A DNA stretch of 64,000 bases. Source: Cryptomeria japonica. Its lineage: Eukaryota > Streptophyta > Pinopsida > Cupressales > Cupressaceae. The notes beneath the pieces are model-generated. The model saw nothing but the letters and a program-made list of their open reading frames with translations. It had not been told where the DNA came from and ran no database searches. This document shows positions 47,741 through 59,130 of the stretch, piece after piece. The stretch covers positions 233,732,396 through 233,796,395 of the forward strand of contig NC_081406.1 of NCBI RefSeq assembly GCF_030272615.1. Reading direction: 5' to 3'. The first letter of the stretch is position 1; the number at the start of each line of letters is the position of its first letter. Both the position numbers and the translations under genes were made by a program.

Positions 47741-49996
47741 CAGCAACAACAACAAAATCATCATTACTATCATCATCCACATCATCTTCTACTTCTTTGG
47801 TATCTTCTCTTCCATCTCATTATAGTTTATCGGCCTTCCTCTTGGATCATGTCTAACAACAAATGACCAACCCGATTTATGTGGAACCTCTGAGTAAAAT
47901 ACCTTCTCACATTAGCTTGGAAGAACATAGGGCTCATCCCCAACTGGCTCAGACAACCTTGTATTAACCATTGTAAATTCATTATCATGTTCAATAATAG
48001 TTTTATTAGGATCATTTTTATTCAGTCGTAGCCTATACCATTTGATGACAAACAAAACTAATTTGAAGGAATTAAAGTCACACTAAAGTATATCATCCAA
48101 AATGCCATAGTATCGATTTTGAGACTCTTGAGGATATATGTCGTTTCTAGATGAAATATTGGTCACCTCAAAGACTGTAGTTATCCCAGAATCACAAGTT
48201 TATTTCATGTCATCCAACTTTTTGATGTGAAATTTATGACCATTGCAGCACATAGCCTTGTGGTGTTTCACCTACAATATGTCTAACATGTTAAAATTAT
48301 TGCATCGTGAGTTGATAAACATACAACTGATTAATAAAATTATACATACATGTTTATCTCTTAAACCATATGCTAAATCAATTTCCCTTTGCGTAATATT
48401 GGAATCTCCATTACGATGAGCTTCTTTAACCAATGAAGCCACACCTTTCCATGTTAATGTGAGACCATAATGTTGACATCGTTCAATCCACATCGTCATC
48501 CAATCAAGATTGTTTGCAATATACAAATGTAGTGCATCCCACTCCCGACCAATAGTACAAATAATTAATAGATGACTTAGAACCGATTTATTTAGAAGAT
48601 TAAGAATTAATTAATTACAATAAAATCTTATAATTACCTCTCACTTTCCTCAATCTACCTTTCCCCATCAAGTACTCCCCTTCAAATTTTTTAATGGGGT
48701 TGGGATCCCAAATGCCATCTATGTTGATCTTTGCTGCAAAATTAGGAAGATATTCAACAATGTACACCATAGTCTAGTATACCAAATATTCCTCCACCAT
48801 AGAACCCTCAGGATGTTCTCTTTGTTGAACCAAAGCCTTCAAAAATTTCAAGTGCTTCTCAACCATCCACATTGACCTAGTGTGTACAGGTCCACACAAT
48901 TCAATCTCCTCAACTTGGTGTATGAGGTAGTGTTCTTATGCATTGAAAAAAGTTGAAGGTAGACACTTTTTCATTTCACACATTAGATGACAAATTTTTC
49001 TCTTCCAATATTTATTATCTTCTTTATGGATTTCTTTAGATGACAACCACCTAGAAGAGATTCAAGACACAAAAATATATAAATGAGACTACACAAAATA
49101 ATATACAATATATTACATAACAAGTATAACAAATCACAAATATATTATCTATACAACAAATTGAACAAAGATCACTACTTACCTCATGTATTTTCCAAGA
49201 TCATATATGACTTGCTTGACATTATTGTCAAAGTTGTCTAGGAGAGATAGAGGTAGAACTTAATGCAACAATTATAAAATTTTCTTTTCATTGTTCTCTA
49301 ACATAATACAATGAAAAGTACATGCGTATTATACAAATATTTAGTAAATACACAAGAACATGAATTACCTTAATTAAGGTATGCCAATCATGTGTTTTCA
49401 TCCCTGGCCCAAATTCAATTTTCTTTGATAGGAGATTGTTTATGTTCGTAGCAAATCCTCTAGGAAATCAAAATTTTTGTATGACTTCTTCTATAGCATT
49501 GCTTTGCTGGTCCGCTAATAACCAAGGAAGGGCACTTATATTAATCTAGTCTCCATTGCTATTTGATTGAATGGCATTTTTCATTGCATGATTGGATTCC
49601 TGAATGTCACTACAAATTTTGACAATTTTTTCTTTGTCATGCCTTCCCTCCAATATTTTCCATAATGTCTATGTTATATTCTTTCCAATATGCATAGTAT
49701 CAAACAAATGTACAATTTGTAGCTCCTCATAGTAGGGCAACCTACTAAATTGTCTCAGATAACTTTTTAGTCCCTTTGAAAGGTGGTCATTAATGCCTTG
49801 ACAACCTTCATGATCATCAATTACATCATCAGTAAACAAAGCACAATAGAAAAATATAAATTCCAAACATAAACCATTAGATGGAATAACATTACCTTGA
49901 TGATTAATTCTATTATATTCCAACTTCCATAGGCAAGGTGTCATTCTTTGTGGATTTGATGTAGTCTCTTCTTTCCCATTGAAAAGATGTTTTTTC

Positions 49997-51108
49997 TTAT
50001 GGTCTTGAAAAGTACTGAGAGGGGGGGGGGTGAATCAGTGATACCAAAACACACACAACTTTAAACACTAACCGGTAGATGAACTTAACTAAGAATTTAA
50101 ACAAAATACATGCTATCCAAAATGAAATAACAACATCCACACAAAGTAGAACATCCAACATAACACAAGTGTTTATACGTGGAAAACCCCTAATAGGTAA
50201 AAACCATGGTGAGATGGAACTCACAAGTTAACTATCTGCAGTAATAGATAACTGACCGGTTAAGGTCTTACAAAGAGCTCTACTAGGAGTGAATCTTGTT
50301 AGAGATCCCAAGCTTGATTAGAAGCTTATACCCTGTTAAGAGTAATACCCTATTAGGAGTAACCTTGCTGGAGGATTTTAGAACCCAAACTAATGGATCA
50401 CCTTGTTAGAGGATTTGTACAATGAAGTTTGTTAGAGCTTACCCGGTTAGGGGATTTAGTTCTGTTGTAATGATTAGAAAACAACAAGAAAGATTTGATA
50501 TGTTTTGAGTAGCACAAACTTGCTTGATTAGATCATTCTAAGTATATTCAACACTGCTCTTCATCTAAACACTTATCGCTCTTTAACAAAAGTATTCGCA
50601 TAGATCACCTCTACTATATATGTTCTCTCTTTTTCATCTCTCTTGAAATGCTTCACTAAGATGTCTTTAACTAGACACTCATATCTTATGTCGGCCATAG
50701 GAACACAATTTCCTAGGTGCATTGTATCTAGACAAGTAAACATAACTCATCACAAAAATGACCACCAAACAAATGGTGCTGGTAACTCATCACAAAATCA
50801 GATATCGGTTAGAGCAATCAATACCGGTTGGAATAAAACTAGTGAATCGTTGTTCAAGAATCTTCCACTTGATCTTCACCTTCAAATTTATCTTCACTTT
50901 GATGCCAACTTAATGTTACCATAGGTTATCTCTTAGGCACATAACGGTTGACACAAAGTACCGGTTAGAGATAGACTTTAAACATACCGGTTGGTAGTAA
51001 AAACCAATTGAAGTTATACTGGTAGTCAATGTAATCATATATGTGTGTGAGAGTGTTTCATCAATGACAACAAGTGATTAATACATGACAATTATCATCA
51101 AGAGAACA
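49997..51108 (-). repeat. Element D 3' LTR (1,112 bp)
   Basis: Pairs with 56270-57380 (about 5% mismatch in a 270-bp sample by eye). It contains a G10 run at 50021-50030 that the other copy lacks, and several ACCGGTT motifs. Confidence 0.85.
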
Positions 51109-51120
51109 ATCTCCCTCTTT
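51109..51120 (-). promoter_or_regulatory. Element D polypurine tract
   Basis: Minus-strand AAAGAGGGAGAT immediately before the 3' LTR. It differs by one base from the tract of element C. Confidence 0.75.
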
Positions 51121-51432
51121 GGCATTGATGGCAACACTTAGAAAATTTTAGTAACACAATATCACTAAGTGTGCGTACACAACACATTTACATATATATA
51201 CTCATACTCCCCTTGAATGTAATACTCCCCATTAGTGCATGCATAAATAAAAATTTTCAAAAACACACATACATATTATTACTCCCCCTTTGACAACAAC
51301 ACCAAAATGATAAAGTAAAATATATACATGTATATAGAAAATATGTATCAAAGTGTTCATCATATAGTACAATTTTAAACAAGTTCATGGATTGGATATT
51401 CTCATGAAAATATTATTGAAATTCTGCTTCAT

Positions 51433-54400
51433 CTAGGATAGAGCATTCTGCCATAATTCCAATATGTTATCCATATACTCAGAGGTAGATAGCAGCTGAG
51501 AATAGAATTCTTCCATTGAATCTAGCATGTAGGTTTTAGGAGTAGCAAGAATAGCTTCTACACTGGAGTAGGCTCTTTGAACAATGTCAACCTGTGAGGT
51601 GAGCTGACTCTTGAGCTCTCTTAGAGATTGGAATCTCTTAGCTCTCTCATTATCATACCTATTCAGTTTGTCATGCAGTTCATCTATAGACTGATTAAAG
51701 GCATGAATAGAGTCCTGGATTGGGACATGTGCCCTGCATAACCTTTCTATTTCCTGCTTAGTCTCAGCTTGATTCTTAGAAATATCAGAATAAAAGAAAG
51801 TAATATTGGAGGTAGAGGCAAGATACTTTCCTCCATATTCAATAGCTTTCTTTAACAGACTCTCATTATGAGATAAAGCCATTTTTCCATTTTCAATGTG
51901 CTTAACTAGTTTATCTCCATATGCCTTCTTGTGGCTCTTCTCAGCAGATATTTGAGCAGCATCTTCAAGCGATTTGATTTGATCAGATGCACTACAACTA
52001 ACTGACCAAGTTTGCTGATAGGAGTAGGAAGATGTGTGACAGAGGTTTCCAGTAGTAATCTAGACAACATTTCTACTACATTCTAGATTGTCTCTGCCTC
52101 AATTCTTTGCTCTTTCAATATCTTCTTGTGTGCATGAGATTACATAACATTAACAATCTTCATCATTTCAGATGCACTCAAGGTATTCATGTCAATAGGT
52201 CCTGAGATACTGAAAGAGTCTTCATCATCATCATCAAGTAGTTCTAGCTTTGCCGGTTCAGGGGGTGTACTCTTAATGATGGCTCTTTCTGTGTAGACTC
52301 CTTTTGAGTAGTCTCAATGACTAGTGGAGATTGGGGTTTCTCCAATTGTTCAGTTGTCGGTTCACTGACCTCTTTTAGTTGATTACCCGGTTGATCACTT
52401 GATGTAACCTATAATTTTGTGATTATAGGAGGATCCATATCTAGTGCAATAATGTCTCCAGATAGGTCTACTGTGTCCTGAATATCTTCATCAACAAGAA
52501 TAATGGAATCATCCTTCTTCTTGGTTGGATAGACAATGCCAGCTTGAACAATTTCCTCTTCATCCATTTCCGGTAGAGGAACATCTTCTGTGGTATCATT
52601 CTTATTGCTTGAGTGGATGACATCTTCCCTCTTTTTGATTATATAGGCTAGATGATGTGTCTCAGACTCAACAACTGGCCTTTTTCTATTTAGAAGCTTT
52701 AATCTTCTTACTTTAAAATCAAAATGTTCTTTGTATTCCTTAGTTAAAGCACTAATTCCATTTGATGATAGATTGGGAAAATATTGTACAAATACTTCAT
52801 CAAAAATCTTCTTTTCTAATTGAATGGCTTCTTCCCATTTATCTAACAAAGTATTATACAAAGAGACTGAAATATCTTTCTCCTGATCATGTGGAAATCT
52901 ACTATAATGACCCAAGTAGGTTATTACCTGTTGAAGTACTTGCTTCTGCTCATCTTTAGTAAAAGAATCATAACGTTCTTTGAAATTGTCAAACCTGTTT
53001 CTTCCCAATGAATTCATTGTTCTCTCAAATGTTGTGTCAGGTTTGTAGGTGGCAATGTCTATAGGTGTAGTTGCCTTTGGCACTACCTTTACCTTCTTAG
53101 GTGTTCTGCCGGTTGCTTTTTCCTTCTTAATTTCTTCTTTAGAATCTATACCCTCAGACTCTGGTTGCAAAATCAGTTTCCTATTCCTCTTCTTTGGTGC
53201 ACTCTCCTTCTTCTCAGATATTGTAGGTGCTGGTTCCTTCTTGGTTAGGACACTCCGAGTCACCCTTGTAGTCTTCTTCAAAGGAGATTTTTAATCACAT
53301 TTCTTTTGCTACAGGTGCAATACCGGTTTCAGTTGGTGCAGCTTGGACTACCAAGATGTCCAATTTTGCCTTCTTTTTGTCTTTGGGCGATGCTAACAGA
53401 GTATTAGCATAGACAACCAATAATTCATGATTGACCTCATAGATCATATCTTCCATCTCTTCCTTCCTTGGTTCAATTGCTCGCATCAAGAAAAAGTTAG
53501 TGGTAACCGTGAAGATTATGTCTTTTTCAAAATATTTTACCACATCTTTAGGTAACCTCATTCTCAATCTCATTTTCTTCTAGAATTCTTTAAAGTACCT
53601 GTTCATGGCAACTGAAAAGGTATTCTTCACAGTCTTAATGTTGTTATTGATCTATGCATTGACCAGTTGTTCTTTGGAACATTCAATGTCACCTATACTA
53701 GGTAGAAATCTCTGAAAGTAGAAAAATAACCCAGTTAACAGCTGACCATATTTGAACTTTTGAGAATTGTCCTTCTTAATGGATTTCAAATTTTGAAATA
53801 TCTGGAGTCTGATAGCTTCACAAATATCATTTCCTGCATTATCAATTATCATTCTATGTGATATATGAATTTCTATGGACGGGACACTGTTAAGTCTATT
53901 GGAGTAAAACACTCGGTAGCCTATCACCATTGCTGCAAGTTTCACCGCAGGGTCCCTAATATTGTTGATGGAAAAAGAACACCTATCAGATGTAGAACCG
54001 GTTAACTTGAAGACAATATCTTTTGAAATTATCCTCAACTTGGGAACTTCACCAATTGAGCAATAACCCGTTACAACCCTAATAGCCTCCTTGGTTATTG
54101 TGTGAGTCCTCTCCAGATACATATTTTCACCGTGGATTCGACTAAAATTTATTCTTATGTGTTCATCCTCAAAGTCTTCAAGAAAGTAGATGGCATTATG
54201 AAACCCTTTTTCAAAAACCCTAGCATATTTAGCTTCAATCTTTCCATCCTTATTACAAAGTGATTTTAGCTGAGTATAGATGTGAATAGTTCTGAAATCT
54301 TCAATTTTGCAATCTATATAGCTGGTCAAATCACCTTTGACCACAACACCACTAGGGACTTGTGACAATGCATTATAAGACATAATTTCATCTTCCTTTA

Positions 54401-54461
54401 GAGCTTCCTCAGGCTCAGCAGTGATCATCAACCTCTTTAGAGACTTAGAAGTAGATGCCAT
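51433..54461 (-). pseudogene. Element D second ORF, unknown protein
   Basis: About 1,000 codons from MASTSKSLKRLMITAEP (ATG 54461-54459) to 51433. Frameshifts occur near 53290 and in 52400-51880, and a stop near 53652. Parts: an N-terminal globular region with VKLAAMVIGYRVFYSNRLNS and FKYGQLLTGLFFYFQRF; a Lys/Glu-rich basic stretch (PKKRNRKL, TPKKVKVV, NLS-like); FERTMNSLGRNRFDNFKERY; an acidic part; and a C-terminal coiled coil (51882-51433; EIERLCRAHVPIQDSIHAFN). I recognise no named family. The order of globular, basic, acidic, coiled coil parallels LORF of element B, and the FKYGQLLTGLFFYF motif resembles FGWYSLLMHLFLF in LORF. Confidence 0.6.
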
Positions 54462-54661
54462 TCTAGATAAACAAGTGTCGAAGTGGTATAAAAAGAAATA
54501 CCTAGTGTCTTGCACGTCGCTCCATTTCCTGGTTGGACTGTTCAAATGCACTCCCGTTTTCTTCTCTATAGGTTCCGATTCAACTTGATTTCTCTTAATC
54601 ACAAAGCAATTCACCAATTCGCACCAAGAAAATATTTCTCTTCTCTGCAATCGATTCAATT

Positions 54662-55034
54662 TCTTTTTTCGAAAGAGTTAGGGTAAAAATGATAAGGTAA
54701 AACTTGTTTTTATCCTTTTTACCATTTGCAATAAATGCTCATAATTTTAGGTTACAAACCCTAATTTGACCACTTAAGTGAAATACCGGTTAATAGCACA
54801 TCAACAAAAATCACCAAAATTCAAAATTAAAAAAAATCTTTCCTGCTCATTTTACAAAAGGGGTCTGAAATTTTTTTACCGTTACGCTCCCCTTAGCCAT
54901 GTTAGACAGGCTTAAGTCATTGGTGTTGGATTCTCTTCACTAGGTGAAGGAATGATTTCCTCTAGAGGCAATTCTTCACATTTCTTCTTCCGAGTCCGGT
55001 TCATATCTTCTCTTGTTTCCTCAACATCAATTTT
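54662..55034 (-). other. Spacer between element D gag-like frame and second ORF
   Basis: About 370 bp, AT-rich, stop-rich on both strands. It could hold a splice acceptor or a promoter for the second frame, but nothing specific is visible. Confidence 0.4.
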
Positions 55035-56262
55035 CTATTTGCCTTTCTGATCCTTGAAAGAGTTTACTGGTTTACTGTTCCTTGATCTACAAAACTTTTC
55101 CAAGTGCCTCGGTTTGTTGCAGTGGTAACAAACCATACCAGATGATCTCCACGGTCCTGCATTTCCTCTTCCTATTCTTTTTCTATAGTTCATAGCCACA
55201 TGACCAAGGTTATTATGAAAGTTACAAACAACATTTGTTACCTTTTCCATTTTGAATGGACTAAACCATTTGCCATAGGATCTTTGCCAGTTCCTGTTTA
55301 CCCAGTTATCAAAATTCCTTGTCCGATCACCATATGGTCTAGGATCCATGTGTGGAACAAGATTATTTAATCCATATTTGCACTCAATATGTTTATGCCC
55401 ATACATTCCACAACTGTAGCAATGTCCTTCAAACTTTCTAGACACATACCTAGCACTAGTATTGTAACTTGCATTCTTGTTAGGTTTGTTCCTACAAACA
55501 TTTGCAGTATGACCAGGCTTATGGCAAACAAAGTAGACAAGTTTAAAAGCCTTCTTACCAGTAGTCTTATTGACTTTAGAAGTAGTTTTGTTCTTTGGAT
55601 TGTTGCTCTTTGTGCCAGAGGATTCACCTTTTTCAGTTGTATGAAAACCAAGTCCAGAGATATCACCCTTCATTCTCTGTGATTGAATTTATTCTTCCTC
55701 CATGGTAGAAATTTTGACGAACTTCTCCAATTCCTCATTGGCTTCAATAAGCTTTTTAACAAGATCTTCATTATGCTTAGATAGGTTCTCATGTAGAGAT
55801 GATTCCAACTCAAGATCTAGCTTTAGGTTTTCCTTTTCTTCTGTTTCAACAATTAAGTCCTCATGTATAGTATCTTTTTCTCATTTGATCTTTATGATTT
55901 CCTGATCTCTTACCTTGATAAGATCTTCAACAGCTCTTCTAGCTTCCATTTCTTGACTCATGCGGATAGGGAGACCTTCTAGCTTTCTTCTTAGATTCAG
56001 GTTCTCACCCTACAACTTTTCAACTTCTTCTGCTAAAGCATCAATATTTGCTTCATCTGAAGAACTATTGTTAGATATTTCTAATATTTTTTCGGATAGC
56101 TCTCTCCTTTTGGTTTGAGAAACTGTTAGTTTGCCCCTAAGGGATTGAATCTCATTTCTGCTAGCATCTAGCTCTCTAACCATCTCGAAGTAACTTCTGT
56201 CCCTCATGGTAGTTTCAAGATTTCCTTCCAAGTGGTTAGGATTTAAAGAAGTTAGGCTCTGA
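55035..56262 (-). pseudogene. Element D gag-like frame with four zinc knuckles
   Basis: Broken frame starting just inside the 5' LTR. The first part (56262-55700) is a long predicted coiled coil (ELDASRNEIQSLRGKL, NLKLDLELESSLHENLS). Then GDISGLGFHTTEKGESS, a Gly-Leu-Gly-Phe phrase like that following the coiled coil in SIRE-type copia gag. Knuckles: YFVCHKPGHTANVC (first Cys missing), CYSCGMYGHKHIEC (complete), CNFHNNLGHVAMNY (second and last Cys missing) and CYHCNKPRHLEKFC (complete). It is probably the RNA-binding C-terminal half of gag. The usual copia capsid domain is not evident. Confidence 0.65.
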
Positions 56263-56267
56263 TACCA
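56256..56267 (-). promoter_or_regulatory. Element D primer-binding site (initiator Met-tRNA)
   Basis: Minus-strand TGGTATCAGAGC, two bases inside the 5' LTR, identical to that of element C. Confidence 0.9.
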
Positions 56268-56269
56268 AT

Positions 56270-57380
56270 TGATGGTCTTGAAAAGCACTAAGAGGAGGGG
56301 ATGAATCAGTGAAACCAAAACACACACAACTTTAAACACTAACTAGTAGATGGACTTAACTAAGAAGTTAAAAAAAATACATGCTATCCAAAATGAAATA
56401 ACAACATCCACACAAAGTAGAACATCCACCATAACACTAAGTCTTTATACGTGGAAAACCCCAAATAGGTAAAAACCATGGTGAGATGGAACTCACAAGT
56501 TAACTATATATAGTAATAGATAACTGACCGGTTAAGGTCTTACAAATAGCTCTGCTAGGAGTGAATCTTGTTAGAGATCCCAATCTTGATTAGAAGCTTA
56601 TACCCTGTTAAGATTACTACCCTGTTAGGAGTAATCTTGCTGGAGGATTTTAGAATCCAAACTAATGGATCACCTTGTTAGAGGATTTGTACAATGAAGC
56701 TTGTTAGAGCCTACCCAGCTAGGGGATTTAGTTCTATTGTAATGATTAGAAAACAACAAGAAAGATTTGATATGTTCTGAGTAGCACAAACTTGCTTGAT
56801 CAGATAATTCTAAGTACATTCAACACTGCTCTTCATCTAAACACTTATCACTCTTTAGCAAAAGTATTTGCATAGATCACCTCTACTATAACTGTTCTCT
56901 CTTTTTCATCTCTCTTGAAATGCTTCACTAAGATGTCTTTAAATAGACATTCATATCTTATGTCGGCCAGAGGAACACAATTTCCTAGGTGCAGTGTATC
57001 TAGACAAGTAAAAATAACTCATCACAAAAATGACCGCCAAACAAATGGTGCTGGTAACTCATCACAAAATCAAATACCGGTTAGAGCAATCAATACTGGT
57101 TGGATTAAAACTAGTGAATTGTTGTTCAAGAATCTTCCACTTGATCTTCACCTTCAACTTTATCTTCACTTTGATGCCAACTTAATGTTACCACAGGTTA
57201 TCTCTTAGGCACATACCAGTTGACACAAAGTACCAGTTAGAGATAGACTTTAAACATACCAGTTGGTAGTAAAAACCAATTGAAGTTATACCGGTAGTCA
57301 ATGTGATCATATATGTGTGTGAGAGTGTTTCATCAATGACAACAAGTGATGAATACATTACAATTATCATCAAGCCAACA
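56270..57380 (-). repeat. Element D 5' LTR (1,111 bp)
   Basis: On the minus strand it starts TGTTGGCTTGATG and ends CCATCA. Outer flank TTTTC. Shares ACGTGGAAAACCCC...GGTAAAAACCA with its partner and, in looser form, with the element C LTR. Confidence 0.85.
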
Positions 57381-59130
57381 TTTTCAGTATTCCGATACTT
57401 ATGATTTATGTGCTGGTAACTGGACATGAAAATTTTCCCTTTGTTTGAAGACCTACAAGATAATGTATAATTGGATTAAATATGTTAATTTTAATAATTA
57501 TAATTATAATGCACAACTTGAACACTGTAACATACCAAAAAAATGTGTTGGCCCTAGGGCATCATGTATTGTCCATACAAGCATTGCATGGAATTGAAAT
57601 TGTCTATCCTATTGGTCTAGAAATGTCATACATAGTGACACCATTCCATAACTCCAACAACTCATCAATAAGAGGCTCAATATACACATTCATATCTTTA
57701 ACTTGGTACTTACCTAGTTGAATGAACAAAAACATTACATAATTATTATGACCATTTTACTGCAATATTTATAATTAAATTTAGATGACTATTAAATGAT
57801 AAAATACCCAGAACAATCATCACCAACATTATGTGCTCCCTCTTTATTGACATCCATGGAGGAATTTTATTGTTGATAACAATAACTAGCCACACTGAGT
57901 AAACAGATCTCATCTCTCCAAATGGATTGACACCGTTCGCTGCCAATGAAAGCTTGAGATTACTAGGTTCTTCTTTAATGTGTGGCCACTTTTCCTCTAT
58001 GTCCATAAATGCTAAACCATCTGCAGGAATTTGAATAATGTCATCTCAACTTCTATTGCATGCATGGTAATCCATAAATTGTGCCAAGATAGTGCACCTA
58101 AATAATCGTTGCATACATGGTGTAAATGAGAATATAATGAAGAGCCTTGCGAGGCACCTTTTTTGTTATTTGATTTGTTTGATATCTACTAATATGACAT
58201 TCAGGGCATTCTGTTGCAAATTCTTAGTGTTTATGATATATAATATGATCATTGGGATAAGCATCTATTGCTTGATACTCCATTCTAATATCTTTCAGAA
58301 TGGAAGATAACTCTCAGTATGAGCGAGGTAGAATATTTGATGGTGGTAACAAAAAATCACCTATCAATCTACATAATATTAATTTGTTAATATAAAGAAT
58401 ATTAATGGTACATGATTCACCCTTTGTTAACTATAATGACATATACGACATACCTTAACATACGTGAGATTGTTATGTTAGATAAACCATTCATAACCTT
58501 GAAGTTCACCAACAATAATACATCAGAGAGAAGAGTTGTTTGGCAACCTTCATAAAGGGGCTCGTATGCCTTCTCAAGTACAGGTAAATCATGAACAATA
58601 TCAAAGTCATCTTGATCATCATGATCGGCTGGGCCAATACTAAATGTGTCATGGATCAATGTATTTGTACCATCATCTTCAATTGTGTTTTCTGGTGCAT
58701 GATCGTCATCTTCCATGGGATCATTATCTTCAGCTTCAATATTCACACCTCCATGTTTCTCCACTTCGAAAAACATATTCTTCGGGTTGTGTTGGTCCAT
58801 ATCATGTGCCCTGGGGAGCTTGACCTTTATAAAAATGATCAACATAAATAAACCATGATCATGATCTCATCATGAAATGATTTCTTATGTATATAAATTG
58901 TTAAAACGATATAATGAACAACTTACCAATGGATGATAATCATATCCCCCTTCAATGTGACCATGTTGCCTACAATGTTTCTTAGTTGTTTTGATTAGAA
59001 GTCTTCTAGTCTTTAAGCCCTTACAAATTTTGTAGGGACAATAACATTTTCCATCACCTTTTCTTTTCAAGTTAGACCACAATCTAGCAATTATCTCCTC
59101 ATTTTGTTCTTCCCTGATATTTTCTGACAT

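Larger units (their letters stand above)
49997..57380 (-). mobile_element. Element D: copia-type LTR element without polymerase
   Basis: 7.4 kb, inserted in the transposase gene, flanked by TTTTC at 49992-49996 and 57381-57385. It has two 1.1-kb LTRs, Met-tRNA primer site and polypurine tract. Inside are a coiled-coil/zinc-knuckle gag-like frame and a second frame of about 1,000 codons. No protease, integrase, RT or RNase H motif is visible in any frame, so it is non-autonomous. Its LTR phrasing and tract closely resemble element C, suggesting it depends on C-like enzymes. Confidence 0.85.
47577..59130 (-). pseudogene. CACTA (TNP2-type) transposase, split by element D
   Basis: The minus-strand pieces follow TNP2 transposase order. 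59130-58885: N-terminal Cys/His region (CYCPYKICKGLKTRRLL...KHCRQHGH). 58845-58417: acidic segment then EKAYEPLYEGC and LLSDVLLLVNFKVMNG. About 58370-58040: NDHIIYHK and ECPECHISRYQ. 58006-57746: PSNLKLSLAANGVNPFGEMR, SVYSVWLV and IPPWMSIKREHIML. Element D interrupts after that. 49740-49660: YYEELQIVHLFDTMHIGKNI, the conserved region around the transposase core. 48900-48650: PEGSMVEEYLVY-like and YLPNFAAKIN. 48200-47800: DUF4216-like KVFYSEVPHKSGWSFVV and RHDPRGRPIN. 47780-47577: Asp-rich tail. Introns, stops and frameshifts are many. The terminal CACTA inverted repeats were not found. Confidence 0.8.

Noticed and set aside
47540-47825. Several overlapping open frames rich in Met, Ile or Asp
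   Set aside because: They are the frames of a CAT/ATC microsatellite. Only the Asp-rich minus frame makes sense, as the tail of the CACTA transposase.
54459-56339. Possibility that element D encodes an envelope-like protein
   Set aside because: No signal peptide, transmembrane segment or cysteine pattern is visible in the second frame; it is charged and partly coiled-coil.
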